From Sipunculus nudus (Eukaryota > Annelida > Sipuncula > Golfingiida > Sipunculidae), in the NCBI GenBank assembly GCA_026874595.1, contig CM049314.1, forward strand, positions 8,736,729 through 8,800,728: DNA of 64,000 bases. The letters are read 5' to 3'. Of this stretch, positions 47,498 through 58,616 are shown piece by piece. A program made the position numbers and the translations under genes. The notes below the pieces were generated by a model. It was not told the origin of the DNA, did not search any database, and saw only the letters and a program-made list of their open reading frames with translations. The first letter of the stretch is position 1; each line of letters opens with the position of its first letter.

Positions 47498-48479
47498 AAA
47501 AAAAAAAATAGCAAAACCTGACTGTTTTACAAATGTTGTTCTTCAGCTACGTGCTTTGCACTTTGTCAATCAGAATCAAATCAATAAAAGTAACTTTGTA
47601 TTAGCCTAGTTATGTTTCGGGCATTTTAAATTGTAAACAATTTATCTTTTTGTATTCATTTTATTTTTCTCAAGGCAAACTAAGCTTCACAAAATCGGCT
47701 CACTTCGGCTTAATGAAATATCGGCGGCGCCTACTGATAAACTCGGCTCGGCTTGATTTCATCTCAGCTGGCGGCGCTTCCGGGGTTTATTTCATCATTT
47801 TGCAAAAGGATTACTGCAAGAATTCGGGGATTAACCAATACTGCATGCTGACAGAAGACACGAGTCCTAAGGGATCGTGAGTCACATGCTGTTTACATTT
47901 ACTGATCATGTAAGTGTGAGGCGGTGACTGGGTCAAATGTCAGGTCAAACATGTTTAAGCTAGTCCCCGACTGCCAGCAGGGTTTATACATTTTGCACAA
48001 TAGACTGCACGAAAGTTGTTTCTAACCCTGCAAACGGCCTTACCTCAGCGGGGAGATGACGTGCTACGCAGCATCAGGTTTATTGCATACTCTTGCAGCA
48101 GGATTGTATACTTTAAAATAGAGTTGGGTACAGTCATAATAATTTTTTTTTACTTTTTAATAATGATTACACGCTTATCACGAGTGATAATAAATCATTT
48201 AGGAAGTAACTAAATCAGCGACCCTGCTAGCGCTTATACAATATTGTTAGATTCAACAGGTTGTCACGTTAACGACTGCAGTACAGTCCGGATCCGTCAA
48301 CATTCGACCATATACTTCCAACGTTAGCTCACGCGTCCCAACCTAACTGACCCGTCCCATCCCAGTTCAAACGCCCAAATATTTCCATGTGTCCATCTTC
48401 AGTTAACTCGTCCAAACTTAGTCACACGTCTCATTTCAGTTTACACACCCAGTCTAAGTTCCCAGGTCCAATGATGTAT
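47498..48479. other. Intergenic, no gene seen
   Basis: CGGCTC and CGGCGGCGCC phrases near 47697-47780; otherwise unique. A 76-codon frame at 47650-47880 has no recognisable content. Confidence 0.45.
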
Positions 48480-48905
48480 AGTCGAGTCCACAATATCCAA
48501 GTCGAGTCCAGGCCACCCGAGTCCAAGTCCTTCGAGTAGGATTCTTTTGGAACCCGAGTCCAATGAAATATTCTTTAAAAAATATTTGAAATGGAAGTTC
48601 AGATTTTCATGTACATCTTACGTTGTATTTCACACGTGCTTTAAAATTTAATGGTTATAAGTATATGTACAGCTTCCAATGCTAAGCAAAGCTTGGTATA
48701 CTGAGTTTTATTATTTTATAACATTCGGGTAGTAATTCGCACATGTACATACGTCTTTATAATATGAGACGGAGTTTATTTCTGTTGGACTGCAGATGGG
48801 CTTGGCCTAATTTCTCGCGCCCTTGCCTTAGAGTACAAGTCCGAATCCAGCAGCCTCGAGTTCAAGTCCGAGTCCCTGAAAAAGTGTACTGTGTCAAAGT
48901 CAGGA
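48480..48905. repeat. CGAGTCCAAGTCC-rich element
   Basis: GTCGAGTCCA, CGAGTCCAAGTCC and ACCCGAGTCCAA cluster at 48480-48565, and again CCTCGAGTTCAAGTCC GAGTCC at 48855-48880. The two clusters enclose about 300 bp of AT-rich DNA, an arrangement like a non-autonomous element with subterminal repeats. Confidence 0.5.
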
Positions 48906-49057
48906 CCTGAGACCTACGTCACTGTCTAGATACAGTCTTAATGAGCACGTACCACCTTAGTTACACATTCAAACCAATGTGGTGATGTCACACTTTCGTG
49001 ATACCCCGCCATATCCTTAACTAAAATTTAAGGACAAGTCCTTATGGCTAGATGGCC

Positions 49058-49319
49058 GTCTGGGGCGGATTTGATTTGGGGGGGGGGGGGGGGGGTACGT
49101 CCTCTTTTCGCCCTAAAAAATATGGGAAATACAACAATAAGCGCATAATACCTAAAAACAGAGCCCAATATGCATGAGTATTCATTTTGACTACCCCGAA
49201 TGCACTATTATACAGTCTCAATTTTTAAATTGTTTATACATTCGCGAATGTGAAGGGAAACCCCCTGTCTTACAGCCGCCCCCCCCCCCCGCTTATTCTC
49301 AAATCCTAAATATGTCCCT
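49058..49319. mobile_element. G-run MITE, ~260 bp, diverged TIRs
   Basis: Left CTGGGGCGGATTTGATTTGG with a 16-bp G run. The right end, read in reverse, is CAGGGACATATTTAGGATTTG and is preceded by a C run (49280-49290). Opposed G/C runs and matching tips put it in the CAGGGGCGGATCC family. Confidence 0.6.
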
Positions 49320-49985
49320 GAAAAAGATACCAAGGAACATTATACGCTACACTCGAACATTTATACTACATAATCTCATAGAATACAAACGATGTAAATT
49401 ATAGTTTATATATATATATATATACACACACAAACAAATTACTGTCAGGTGACACCTACCTCAGTATGAATGAGGTCAATTAAAAAGATACTAATGTCGA
49501 GAAAACAAATTGTAAGAGATACTGTTTTAACACCTGAATCACGTTAAATATACCAACGTTTCAAATACATATACCGGTACATATAACAACATGCAAAAAT
49601 AGTATAAATAGTTCACTTGGAACGATCTTGATTCCATTATCAAAAATTTACCAAATACTCAACTCACCGTGCACACTGAGTTTAGTTGTCAACAGAGGAG
49701 CCCCCACCGAGTTGCCTTCACCGTTCATAGTGTACCGGTGGCTGACCACAGATCACCATTATCAGTTATCATGACACGGGCTCATCGATTATCGATCCGG
49801 CCACAGGTTTATGGCCCGTGTGACTGGCAGGTTACTGGTAAACAGCGATCTTATATTTCGACAGTGATTTTGGTCTATTTATAGCCTTCTGCGGCGGTGT
49901 TATCAATACAAAAGCGTGCATGGGCAGAAATGTCGAAGGAGGGCATGGCACGATTATATAGACTTTGACCAAATTTCTCATACTT
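49320..49985. other. Intergenic, nothing clear
   Basis: Short (TA)n(CA)n at about 49409-49432. No gene recognised. Confidence 0.5.
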
Positions 49986-50191
49986 CAGGGGCGGATCCAG
50001 GATTTAGGAAAAGGGGGGGGGGGGGGGTCCAACCCAGGAGGACAAAAAAAAGGTCATCAGGTCTGGAAAAGGGGGGGGGGGGTCCAGGCCGCAAAATTAC
50101 GTCTAAAACCCCTTAAAAAAGGTTGCTTCGGGTGAAAAAGGGGGGGGGGGGGGTCCGGACGCCCTGGACCACCCCCCTGGATCCGCTTCTG
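49986..50191. mobile_element. Intact G-run MITE (206 bp) with TSD
   Basis: TIRs CAGGGGCGGATCCAGG (left) and CCTGGATCCGCTTCTG (right) match at all but two or three positions. The 5-bp direct repeat TACTT flanks both sides (49981-49985, 50192-50196). Three G runs (about 50007, 50071, 50141) separate AACCCAGGAGGAC-type spacers, as if an inner unit had been duplicated. Best-preserved member of the family in the window. Confidence 0.8.
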
Positions 50192-53100
50192 TACTTGCTT
50201 GTACTGAAAAAACGAGTTCTGTACTCAGAATGTTATTAGGAAGATATAATTTTCTGGTGAATTCGAAGAAATGAACCTTGAGAGATAACCCCAACAAAAA
50301 ATATGAGCCAGTTATAACAAGTGTTTTGTTGTAATGCTGGTACGCGATTCTGATTCGAAAACAGGCGATAACATGAGGCTTGACTGCCATTTAATACAAA
50401 GGTATCACTGTTGAATGCGTTTATTTGGTAATACGTAGCAAAGATAGAAACTCAATACGCAATAAGAATGGACTGATTTCTAGGCAGACAGGGTACTGTG
50501 CCGCTTAAAGACTTATTTTTTTTTATCAGACTGGAAAATGACACTAGAGGCACCATACAGACACTTCGACATTGCGGGGCCCAAACTGTCTCTCCCTGTC
50601 GTACTTTTAGCGGGGCTGATGGGCGGGGGGAATAGTAAAAAAAAGCCGGATTTTGCATTATGATGCATTTTAAACTGTCCAGACTGCGACATTACAGCCT
50701 GAATTCCCCCCCCCCCCACACACACACACTTTGTAATGGGGAAATTATCCCCCTTATCCTCGGCCCCTGTGAATTAGAAGTTTTCGTTTAACAAATATCA
50801 TTACTTTCGAAGGCAATATCAAACCTGCAGTGACGTCAGGCTCTGAAAACCCCTCGTGATAATAAATGCTAGATTTAAATAAATATTTTGAAGATATATG
50901 TATTGCTTTTTTTTCTAAATTTTTCGGCCATTCAGACCTGTGCGCGAGGCAATCCTCCCATTACATTCCATTGGATACGTCGAACTTGCCTTTACGCAGG
51001 AATACAAGTTTTCCTAAAGCATCATGAAACTAGTTCAGAGTGCTCCTCGCATTAACACCTAACGGACGTTGGGATAAAATCAAGGCCAAAGGATTATATG
51101 ATTTTAAAAAATCACTATATATAAACAGAATATATTTTAGCCATAAATTTTCGTTAGGCAATGCAACATGGCATAAATATGAGTACACGATTGAAATAAA
51201 TTACTAAATCACCTCAGTGCACCTTCCTATTGTTTTTAATTGATACGATATGTAGGTAAATAGTAACAAGCTCTACAAACTGTTAGCAAAGATTTGGTTA
51301 GATCGCCAAAATGCACACACAAACAATACTAATTTCCCAGAAACATGAGTTTTTCCTCCAACAGTACCAAATATCTCCACCAGATGTCAGCACGAACGGC
51401 TGCTATTGGAGTACTTGGCAGTGGCACCAATGCCCCCCCCCCCCCCATCACCCTTATGATGAGCCTGTGGAAGAGGCTACAAAGCTTTTTATTTGTGGCG
51501 CAATGTCAGATGACTACAGGTCCCATGTTACGTAATCCTACCTACAAAATGAAACTGTGTTTTATATGATGCACTCATATTGGTGAATACTATACATCAT
51601 GCAGTTCAGCAGTTAGTGAAGCATATAGCTTACTAAATAAGCAGAAATAAATCCAGATTCATTACGCTATGTCAAAGAATCTGAGTGATGAAGTTCATGT
51701 CAAATTAAAATATGGATTAAGGTGCAAGAATGTGACTATTTCTGGGCACTAGATACATCAGCTGATCAGTCGATATATAATGTAGTGTAATGAGCAAAAC
51801 AAGCAGACAATTATATTTTTTTTTATTTATTTAACAACAACAGAAATATTAGTGTCTAAATCTTTTGCATTTAATGCAAGACCTACATCCACATAGTTAT
51901 CACACATATAAAAACATATATGAAAAATGGGTACTGGATTTTTATTTTCTCATAAGATGTATTTATCATCTTGTTCCCTTTTTGTTTAGTATTTACTAGA
52001 AATGATGATCACAAGGCAGAAACCTAATCATCTTACCATATATGCAATTGGGTTTTCTTATAGCTTAAGGCTTATATTTCTCTAGGATATTTCACAATAT
52101 TTTTCCTACATAGTTCGGTAACTCTCTCAGGGGTAAGTTGTTTTGATATTTAAAAGGCCCAAAGACTGTTTCATTAATGGATAATCAATTGTTTTAATGT
52201 ACTATATGATCAATGTGGTTTTAATACTATTTTTTAAATCAAAGTTAAATAAACAAGATAATATTAAAAAAACAAGGAAACCCTTTTCACTGGCTTAGCC
52301 ACAATTCCTGAGTACTCTGTGACCTTGAACCAAGTCATTAATTTCTGATCATGGGAATTATAATCTGGAAATATAATAACATTGTGTCAATATCTGGGGC
52401 ATTTGAGTGTCCAAGGGCATGTATGACCTCAGTAAGGAATACTTATTCATCTTATACATCATAACACACATCCAAATATAATGGAACTAACTCCTGCTTA
52501 TTTTCTCATTTCAGGTGAGGAACAACACCTGTGCCTTCACATTAATTCCATTTCATAGTAAGAAGCATTTTATGAGTGTAAACTTTACCTCTATACTCCA
52601 CCATACACCTTGATATATGTGTATTCTAATCACAGTTCAGGACCAGCATGTCTGTTATCATCGGTGAGGAGCACAGTTGCACCATAACCTACATTACCAT
52701 AATGGGAGGTCTGTCCCAAAACCAGTGTTCTGGCCAATATTCCGATAACATGCAAGAAGCCACCAAACGTGTAGCTTCAACTATAAAACCATTACTGGTG
52801 AGCACTACAATAAATGTTAGAAACCAGACAAACCACACCTTGACCTGTATTCTTGTTACAGAGCATGTGCACTACACACCTTGACCTTTTTTCCTTTAAT
52901 AGGTAATGGGCACCACGCTCACTTATATTCTACCGGTAATTACAAGTAAAAGCACGACACATGCACCATCAATAAAGAGGAACACCACAGATCTGTCCCT
53001 TGTCCTAGATTTTCAGTACGGAGTGAAAACACACACTACCTGAATTTTTATTACAGGTGAGGTTTAACAAATACCCGTAGGTCAAGCTGTTTTCCTGGCA

Positions 53101-53323
53101 AATTCTCATGTAAATGACCAACTGTCAAATCAGTGTCACATTCTATGTCTTTTTAATTTGAGGCAGGTACACCACAAACATAACACCACAGTAGGACACT
53201 CTCTGCCCTCTCTGTTCAGATTATGGGTTTATCAAACTGGTCTCTTGTACTCTGTTCACATATGATCAACCTATTCTCTCGTTAATTGTTTACATATAAC
53301 CAGAATAATCTCCTGTCAACTGT
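50192..53323. other. Intergenic; right part may be the BRCC3 3' UTR
   Basis: C runs at 50708-50717 (followed by CA repeats) and 51428-51438. CCACCAGATGTCAG (51377-51390) resembles a CTCF core. AATAAA signals on the minus strand near 53047 and 51830 could serve the gene to the right. No additional coding sequence recognised. Confidence 0.45.
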
Positions 53324-53499
53324 TTACATATCTATGAGATCTCCTTGACTGTCGAGCTGTATAAGTGTATCTACCAGTTCTTTACGCTTTTGCTGGAGCT
53401 GTTTTATCCGTCTACGATTATTCTCGAGTCTGTTTTCTAATGACTGCACCAGGGGTCCGTTCATCACCTCCATGATGTGACACAGGGCCTTGGTGAACA
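53324..53499 (-). CDS. BRCC3: BRCC36 last coding exon
   Basis: 176 bp on the minus strand. Acceptor ...CATTTCAG at 53507-53500; first full codons FTKALCHIMEVMNGPL; stop TAA at 53326-53324. It encodes the C-terminal coiled coil (VQSLENRLENNRRRIKQLQQ...), matching the BRCC36 end, which in the complex packs against the Abraxas/ABRO1 scaffold. The last codons extend about eight residues beyond the usual end. Confidence 0.88.
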
Positions 53500-56400
53500 C
53501 TGAAATGACAAAAGAAGAGCAATATGTTAATTAGTACTTCAGCTGCATCAACAAACGATTTAACTAAATTAAAGACTATCACGAGATGGGCTGAAGTACT
53601 CTGTGTTATGTAGAGCAGTAAACTGTCCCTATTAGGCCAAAATGTGAGCAGCCTTTGAATTCAATTAAGCAATTTTTTACCTTTGATTTGATTCTCAATT
53701 CAATTATTACTTAAATTTGTAAATTTCAGACTTTTTCAAGAATAAATATTTTACTACAATAGGCATCAGTTAATTTTATCAAGTTAAGGAACAATTTAGC
53801 TCCCCCTTTGCTTATGTGATTGTAGAGGTTTACCAGTGAGTGCTGAAACTAGATATTGAAAACACAATAAATAAGTCTTACTATGGCAGCTTGCACCATC
53901 AAAAATGACAGCTCACTGAGTAGCTGAGATAGTACATTCAAAAGATTAAATACAGTAGGATGCCATATTTCCGAATGCCGAATTTCCAAAAATTTGTTTT
54001 TCCAAAAATTAAAATGGGGCACCGAAAATTTATTCGTATTTCCGAAATATATTTCAAGTATGTAAAAACCTAAAAGGAGTATTGTAATTGGGAGTCACAA
54101 GGCCTGCAGTCATGTGTTATGCCTGGTGGTGTCCCTAATTAATTAGTTCTGGGCCGATTTTGTGGCCGGGGCAAAGGTCTGAAATCTACAGCTAGCTCCG
54201 CAACGCTAGGCCCCCTGTACCCCTAGCAAGCAACTGAGCAGTTAATCCAAGAGCACTTGTGTGCTATCAACCACATCTCGTTTGTACTCAAGCAAGCATA
54301 ATTCGTCGGCTTGGGACAGGATGTCATACCAAATAACTGAGCAGTTTACTTGCATCGGCATTGGTGAGGTATAATTCATTAAACACTTCTGCTCAAGCAG
54401 CTTTTATATGTCCCGGTCTTCAAATCCATAGATCAATAAGAAACACCGTCTTCCTTGGCGATATCATTTGACCTTTCCCTCCAGTGAATTTGATGAAAAA
54501 AGGGCAAGCACGTATCCTTAAAGGGACATAATCAGGATCAATATTATGCCTATCTTTTCACACTATCAGTCCAGTTTTGCTTTAAACAAAGGTTTCCCAG
54601 CAGAACTATCCCAGCACATAGTCTTATCCCTCGCATATGACTGTTTAACACCTTGTTATGACCATGCGTGTTGGTAAACACAGTCCACATGTGTCTGTTA
54701 ACCATATTCAGGGCTGCGTGACCGGAGGTCCGATTAATAGGTGCAACACGTGGTTTTTCAGCCTGCGGGAACATGTATTTTATTTTTTTTTGGCCAAGTC
54801 AGTCAGGACATCTCCTGATTTACACGTGTAGAGGCTTCACGCTGCACACGGCCCCACGCACTGTGTTTATGTTGACACCTGCCATTACGCCTGGTCCACT
54901 GTTTCCAACACTCGTTTACAGGAGTAAGCAAACGATTTCAAGGCAATGTTTTGGCAGGTACAGATTTATTTTAAAGGGAAGTCAACATGCTTTATTGGTG
55001 ATTTGGCCCCTTTAAATCAGGTTAGACTGATCTTTGCCAATTATGCTCAGCAATAATCCAATATTTTTTATACGTCAAGGTTGTGAATTATGAATATTGA
55101 TAAGAAACACCGTGTTCCTCAGGTAAAAAGGCATTAAGTTAATCATTAACTGTTGTAATAACTTGCTGCTAGACCCCTGTCCGCATTTCCGAATGTTCGT
55201 TTTTTCGAATAAAAAGCTTGTCCCCCGACGCTTTAGGAAAAACTGCGCTCTACTGTAATTGAAACAAATCAATCTTAAGCATAAGAATTGATTACAATTT
55301 AACTGAGTGATTGCATTTCAAGGCACCAATTATTCCTTAAAGGCCTAATTTAAACTGATGGCTGATATTGCTTGTATCCACTAGAGTTAAGCCAAGCCTT
55401 TTTTCAACTAAAATTGAGGCATGGGCAAAGTAAGGCACTGAATGCTTCTTACATGACAAGACTACAAATCTGTGGCATCAGTGATGCCAAGTAAACTCCT
55501 CATATATGTGCATTTGTCACCAAAACAAATCTATAGATGGATACACCATGCAAAATTTTAGGCTGAGACACCAATCCACTACTGAGAAAAAGTGCATCAA
55601 TGTTTTCTATAAAACTTGAATAGCAGTTGGCACCACCTGTCTGGTCTACAAATAAGCTATCCAAGACAGATAAACATGCAAAATTTCAGGTTGATATATC
55701 CATTCACTCCTGAGATATCCACTCCTGAATTTTTAGCCAAAGCAAATGGACAGATGGACACCACGCGAAAACAATTGCAGATGGTGCCACCAGTCTTTAA
55801 TATGAGATGGAGGTATCCATGATCTATGAACATGCACAATTTTAGGCCAATATGGCAAACCACTCCTGAGGCAAGGGCATCAATGTATTCTTTGAAAACA
55901 GGAAGGTAGTTGCCACCACTTGTCTGGTCTCCGAGAAATCTCCGAGATGGATGGACATGCCAAATTTTTTACACATAAATTTAACCAATCCTGAGATATG
56001 AGCAATTTTCACCCAAAGCCAATGCATGGATGAATGCCATGCAAGAACGGCTGCAGATGGCACCACCTGTATTTAGTATGAGATGGTTCCCAAGATCTAT
56101 GGACATGCTTCATTTCAGCCAAATACAACAAACCACTCCTGAGAAAAGGGTATTAATATATTCAACAAAAAGGGGATGAGAGGTGGTGCCACCTGTCTGG
56201 TCTATGAGACTTCTCTCTCAGATGGATGGACATACCATATTTCAGACCAATACATTGAACCACTCCTGAGATATGAGCAATTTTCACCCAAAGCAAATGT
56301 ACAGATGGACATGCAAAAAACAATTTCAGATGGCACCACTAGTACTGAGTACCAGATAAAGGCATCAAAGATGGGTAAACATGCAAAATTTCAGACCAAT

Positions 56401-58211
56401 ACTTTGAACCATACCTGAGAAATGATCAATTTTCACTCTAAGCAAACATACTGATAGTTGCCACTTGAAAACGATTGAAGATGGCGCCACCAGTCTTAAA
56501 TATGAGATGGGGCTATCCATGATCTATAGAAAAGCACATTTACAGCCCAATATATTGAACCAATCACAAAGACAAACAGATGGGAAATGCAAAACTGGTT
56601 GCAGGTGGCGCCACCATTCTTTAGAATGAGATGGAGACATTGAAGATCTATGGACATGCAAAATTTCAGCTCAATACATTGAACCATTCCTGAGATATGG
56701 GCTGTTATCACAAAGACACCCAGATTCATACTGCACATACAGGACTGCAGTTCGTGCCACCCGATAACTTTGTTAGGTTTAGGAAAGTTGGGTCCAAGGG
56801 TCTCAGAGCAGTTCTCTGGAAACAAACACCGCGGCAGCAGAACCCAATCAAAAACGTAGTATCTGCAAAACATTGTTCTGGTGGATACAAATATGCATTC
56901 AGTTGTGACTGTTGAATGGAGGAATTATGTTTAATATTAAATACATAAATCATTAAAATTCAATGTCACCAATATATGGGTGCCCAGAGTATGTCCCTAT
57001 GTCATGGTCATCCCGAGTCACTCACCTGCCCCATTATGTATCTTGGTCACGAGATCAAGGTCAGCTGACCTACATGCTTTACTGTAGACCTCCTCTTCCT
57101 CCAGACTCAGGATCTCAGGAAGTTTAACGAGCGACTGAACACAAGGCTTCCTCACAGTGTCTTGTTGGACAATGTGTAATGGTACCTCCAGCCTCATGTA
57201 TCTGTAACACAGAAAATTAATAATTTTACCAACACAGCACCTCACAGGTAAACAAGCAACCACAGTGTATTCACAGAATGTTAATACAAAACTTCATTTT
57301 TATCATTCTTTGCCAAATATTTACAGACCTCACCAGAGTCTGGCTCCTATGGTACTCAAAAATTGTGTTTTACCTGAAACCTTACAGAAAAGAATTGTAT
57401 CACTGAGACCTATAAAAGAATCTACAATATATGACATGTGTATGAGTACCAAATTAGGATCCTGTAACTCTGAAACTGATAACTTATTACTTGCCAATGG
57501 GTGAACTATTCAGAATACTAGACAAAGATCAGTCATTATATATCAATGGCACTGTGGGTTAAGTGAAAAGAAATTCCATATCACCATGACCATAAGAATT
57601 TTTTAATGATAGAGATTTTGTTTTAAAACTCTTTACTACCTGATACTGTCTAAATTTGTGATGATAACCAATATCTGGGATTATCACGTTATCTGACAGC
57701 TGTGGTAATGGTATCGTTAACTTCCCTGTTATCGTGATATCATGATAAGCTTATTTGTCCAGTTTTCGAACACACACATGCCCTTTTAGGGTTAATAACT
57801 TAATACCAAAAGATTATGACATCACTAGGGTCTTTCTGTATTCAGAAAATCATATATTTTCAAGGATAACATTTATACTAATATTGGTACATTCAAAATG
57901 ACAGAGGCGGACAAACTGACAGAATCACATTCTCTGAAACTGGTGATTTGCCTGCTTACATGTAGTTGAACATGGCAGAAAGCACTAAAAATTTGTGATA
58001 TTGCAACAAATGCTGGAGAACTCTTGCGAGATACTTATATTACGATACAATGATATACCACAATAAATTTTATTTCATTATCATGATATAGAAAAGTGAT
58101 ATCATCCTAACCCTAATACTGTCTGAAAATACAAGATTATACTTACTGGGGAGGTTCTCCTTCTGGACTCTGATTGGTTGACTGGAAACATGTGACCTGC
58201 ACTTTATTTAA
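53324..58211 (-). CDS. BRCC3: BRCC3/BRCC36 K63-deubiquitinase, C-terminal part (three exons)
   Basis: Three exons (58211-58147, 57201-57026, 53499-53324) join in frame with GT-AG introns in phases 2 and 1, giving 138 residues. The joined protein runs LNKVQVTCFQSTNQ... through MRLEVPLHIV, LVKLPEILSLEEEEVY and DLVTKIHNGAVFTK to a coiled coil. It follows animal BRCC36 across its C-terminal half (family length about 316). BRCC36 is the JAMM/MPN+ metalloprotease that cuts K63-linked ubiquitin in the BRISC and BRCA1-A complexes. The catalytic HxHx7SxxD motif lies in upstream exons that I could not find before the window end, so the gene is partial here. Its introns hold at least three mobile elements. 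Minus strand, unrelated to the GT92 cluster. Confidence 0.88.
53953..55255. mobile_element. pogo/Tigger-like non-autonomous element (1.3 kb)
   Basis: Starts CAGTAGGATGCCATATTTCC followed by GAATGCCGAATTTCC, and ends GCGCTCTACTG. Flanked by TA on both sides (53951-53952, 55256-55257), the Tc1/mariner target duplication. The TTCCGAAT/TTCGAATAAA-type subterminal sequence fits Tigger/pogo ends. No transposase frame. Inside, ATCAATAAGAAACACCGT (about 54431) and TTGATAAGAAACACCGTG (about 55095) are an internal direct duplication. Lies in the last BRCC3 intron. Confidence 0.7.
55540..56890 (+). repeat. Palindrome-box repeat array, second copy
   Basis: (G/A)(G/T)TGGCGCCACC boxes, many decayed, lie near 55630, 55781, 55909, 56055, 56182, 56329, 56480, 56606 and 56750. 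Spacing alternates at about 127 and 148 bp. Perfect GGTGGCGCCACC at about 56606. The 3' part (56750-56890: GTGCCACCCGATAACT, TCTCAGAGCAGTTCTC) matches 560-690 at the left of the window. Lies in the last BRCC3 intron. An antisense 125-codon frame here is a by-product. Confidence 0.8.
57026..57201 (-). CDS. BRCC3: BRCC36 penultimate coding exon
   Basis: 176 bp, acceptor ...GTTACAG at 57208-57202, donor GTGAGT at 57025-57020. Encodes YMRLEVPLHIVQQD through LVTKIHNGA, the segment linking the MPN domain to the coiled coil. Confidence 0.9.
57202..58146. other. BRCC3 intron
   Basis: Bounded by GT (58146-58145) and AG (57203-57202). No repeat recognised inside. Confidence 0.7.
58147..58211 (-). CDS. 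BRCC3: BRCC36 internal exon (end of MPN region)
   Basis: 65 bp, acceptor CCCACAG and donor GTAAGT, reading LNKVQVTCFQSTNQSPEGEPP. TCFQS matches the YTCFQS strand of animal BRCC36. Phase-0 acceptor is inferred from that match. Confidence 0.8.
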
Positions 58212-58616
58212 CTGTGGGAAAAGAAAGGGACAATTTTATTTATAGAAACTAATGCTATAACTCATAATGTTATGACACAGTAGATGATGAATTTTAATAT
58301 TATTACCATTACAAAGTTTTATTGTACTAAATAGATATAGTTGAATTTGCAAGCAAATTCAACCCTCCCCTGCAGAAGGTCAGCGAATAGTGACCTGTGG
58401 GAAATCTGTAAGCCCTTAACTTTTACAATTGTTAAGAGCCTTTGCAGCATGTTAGCATGATTAAAATATCTGTACACAAAATATCCATCCATGTTTGCAA
58501 GGTAAATATGGTATGCAAAATATCTTTCCTGGGTTTAAAGTGTTATATGTTCAAAAATGAAATGGATAGACTTAAGAATTTTGTAAAATTGAAAAATTAA
58601 CGCATGGCTGATTAAA

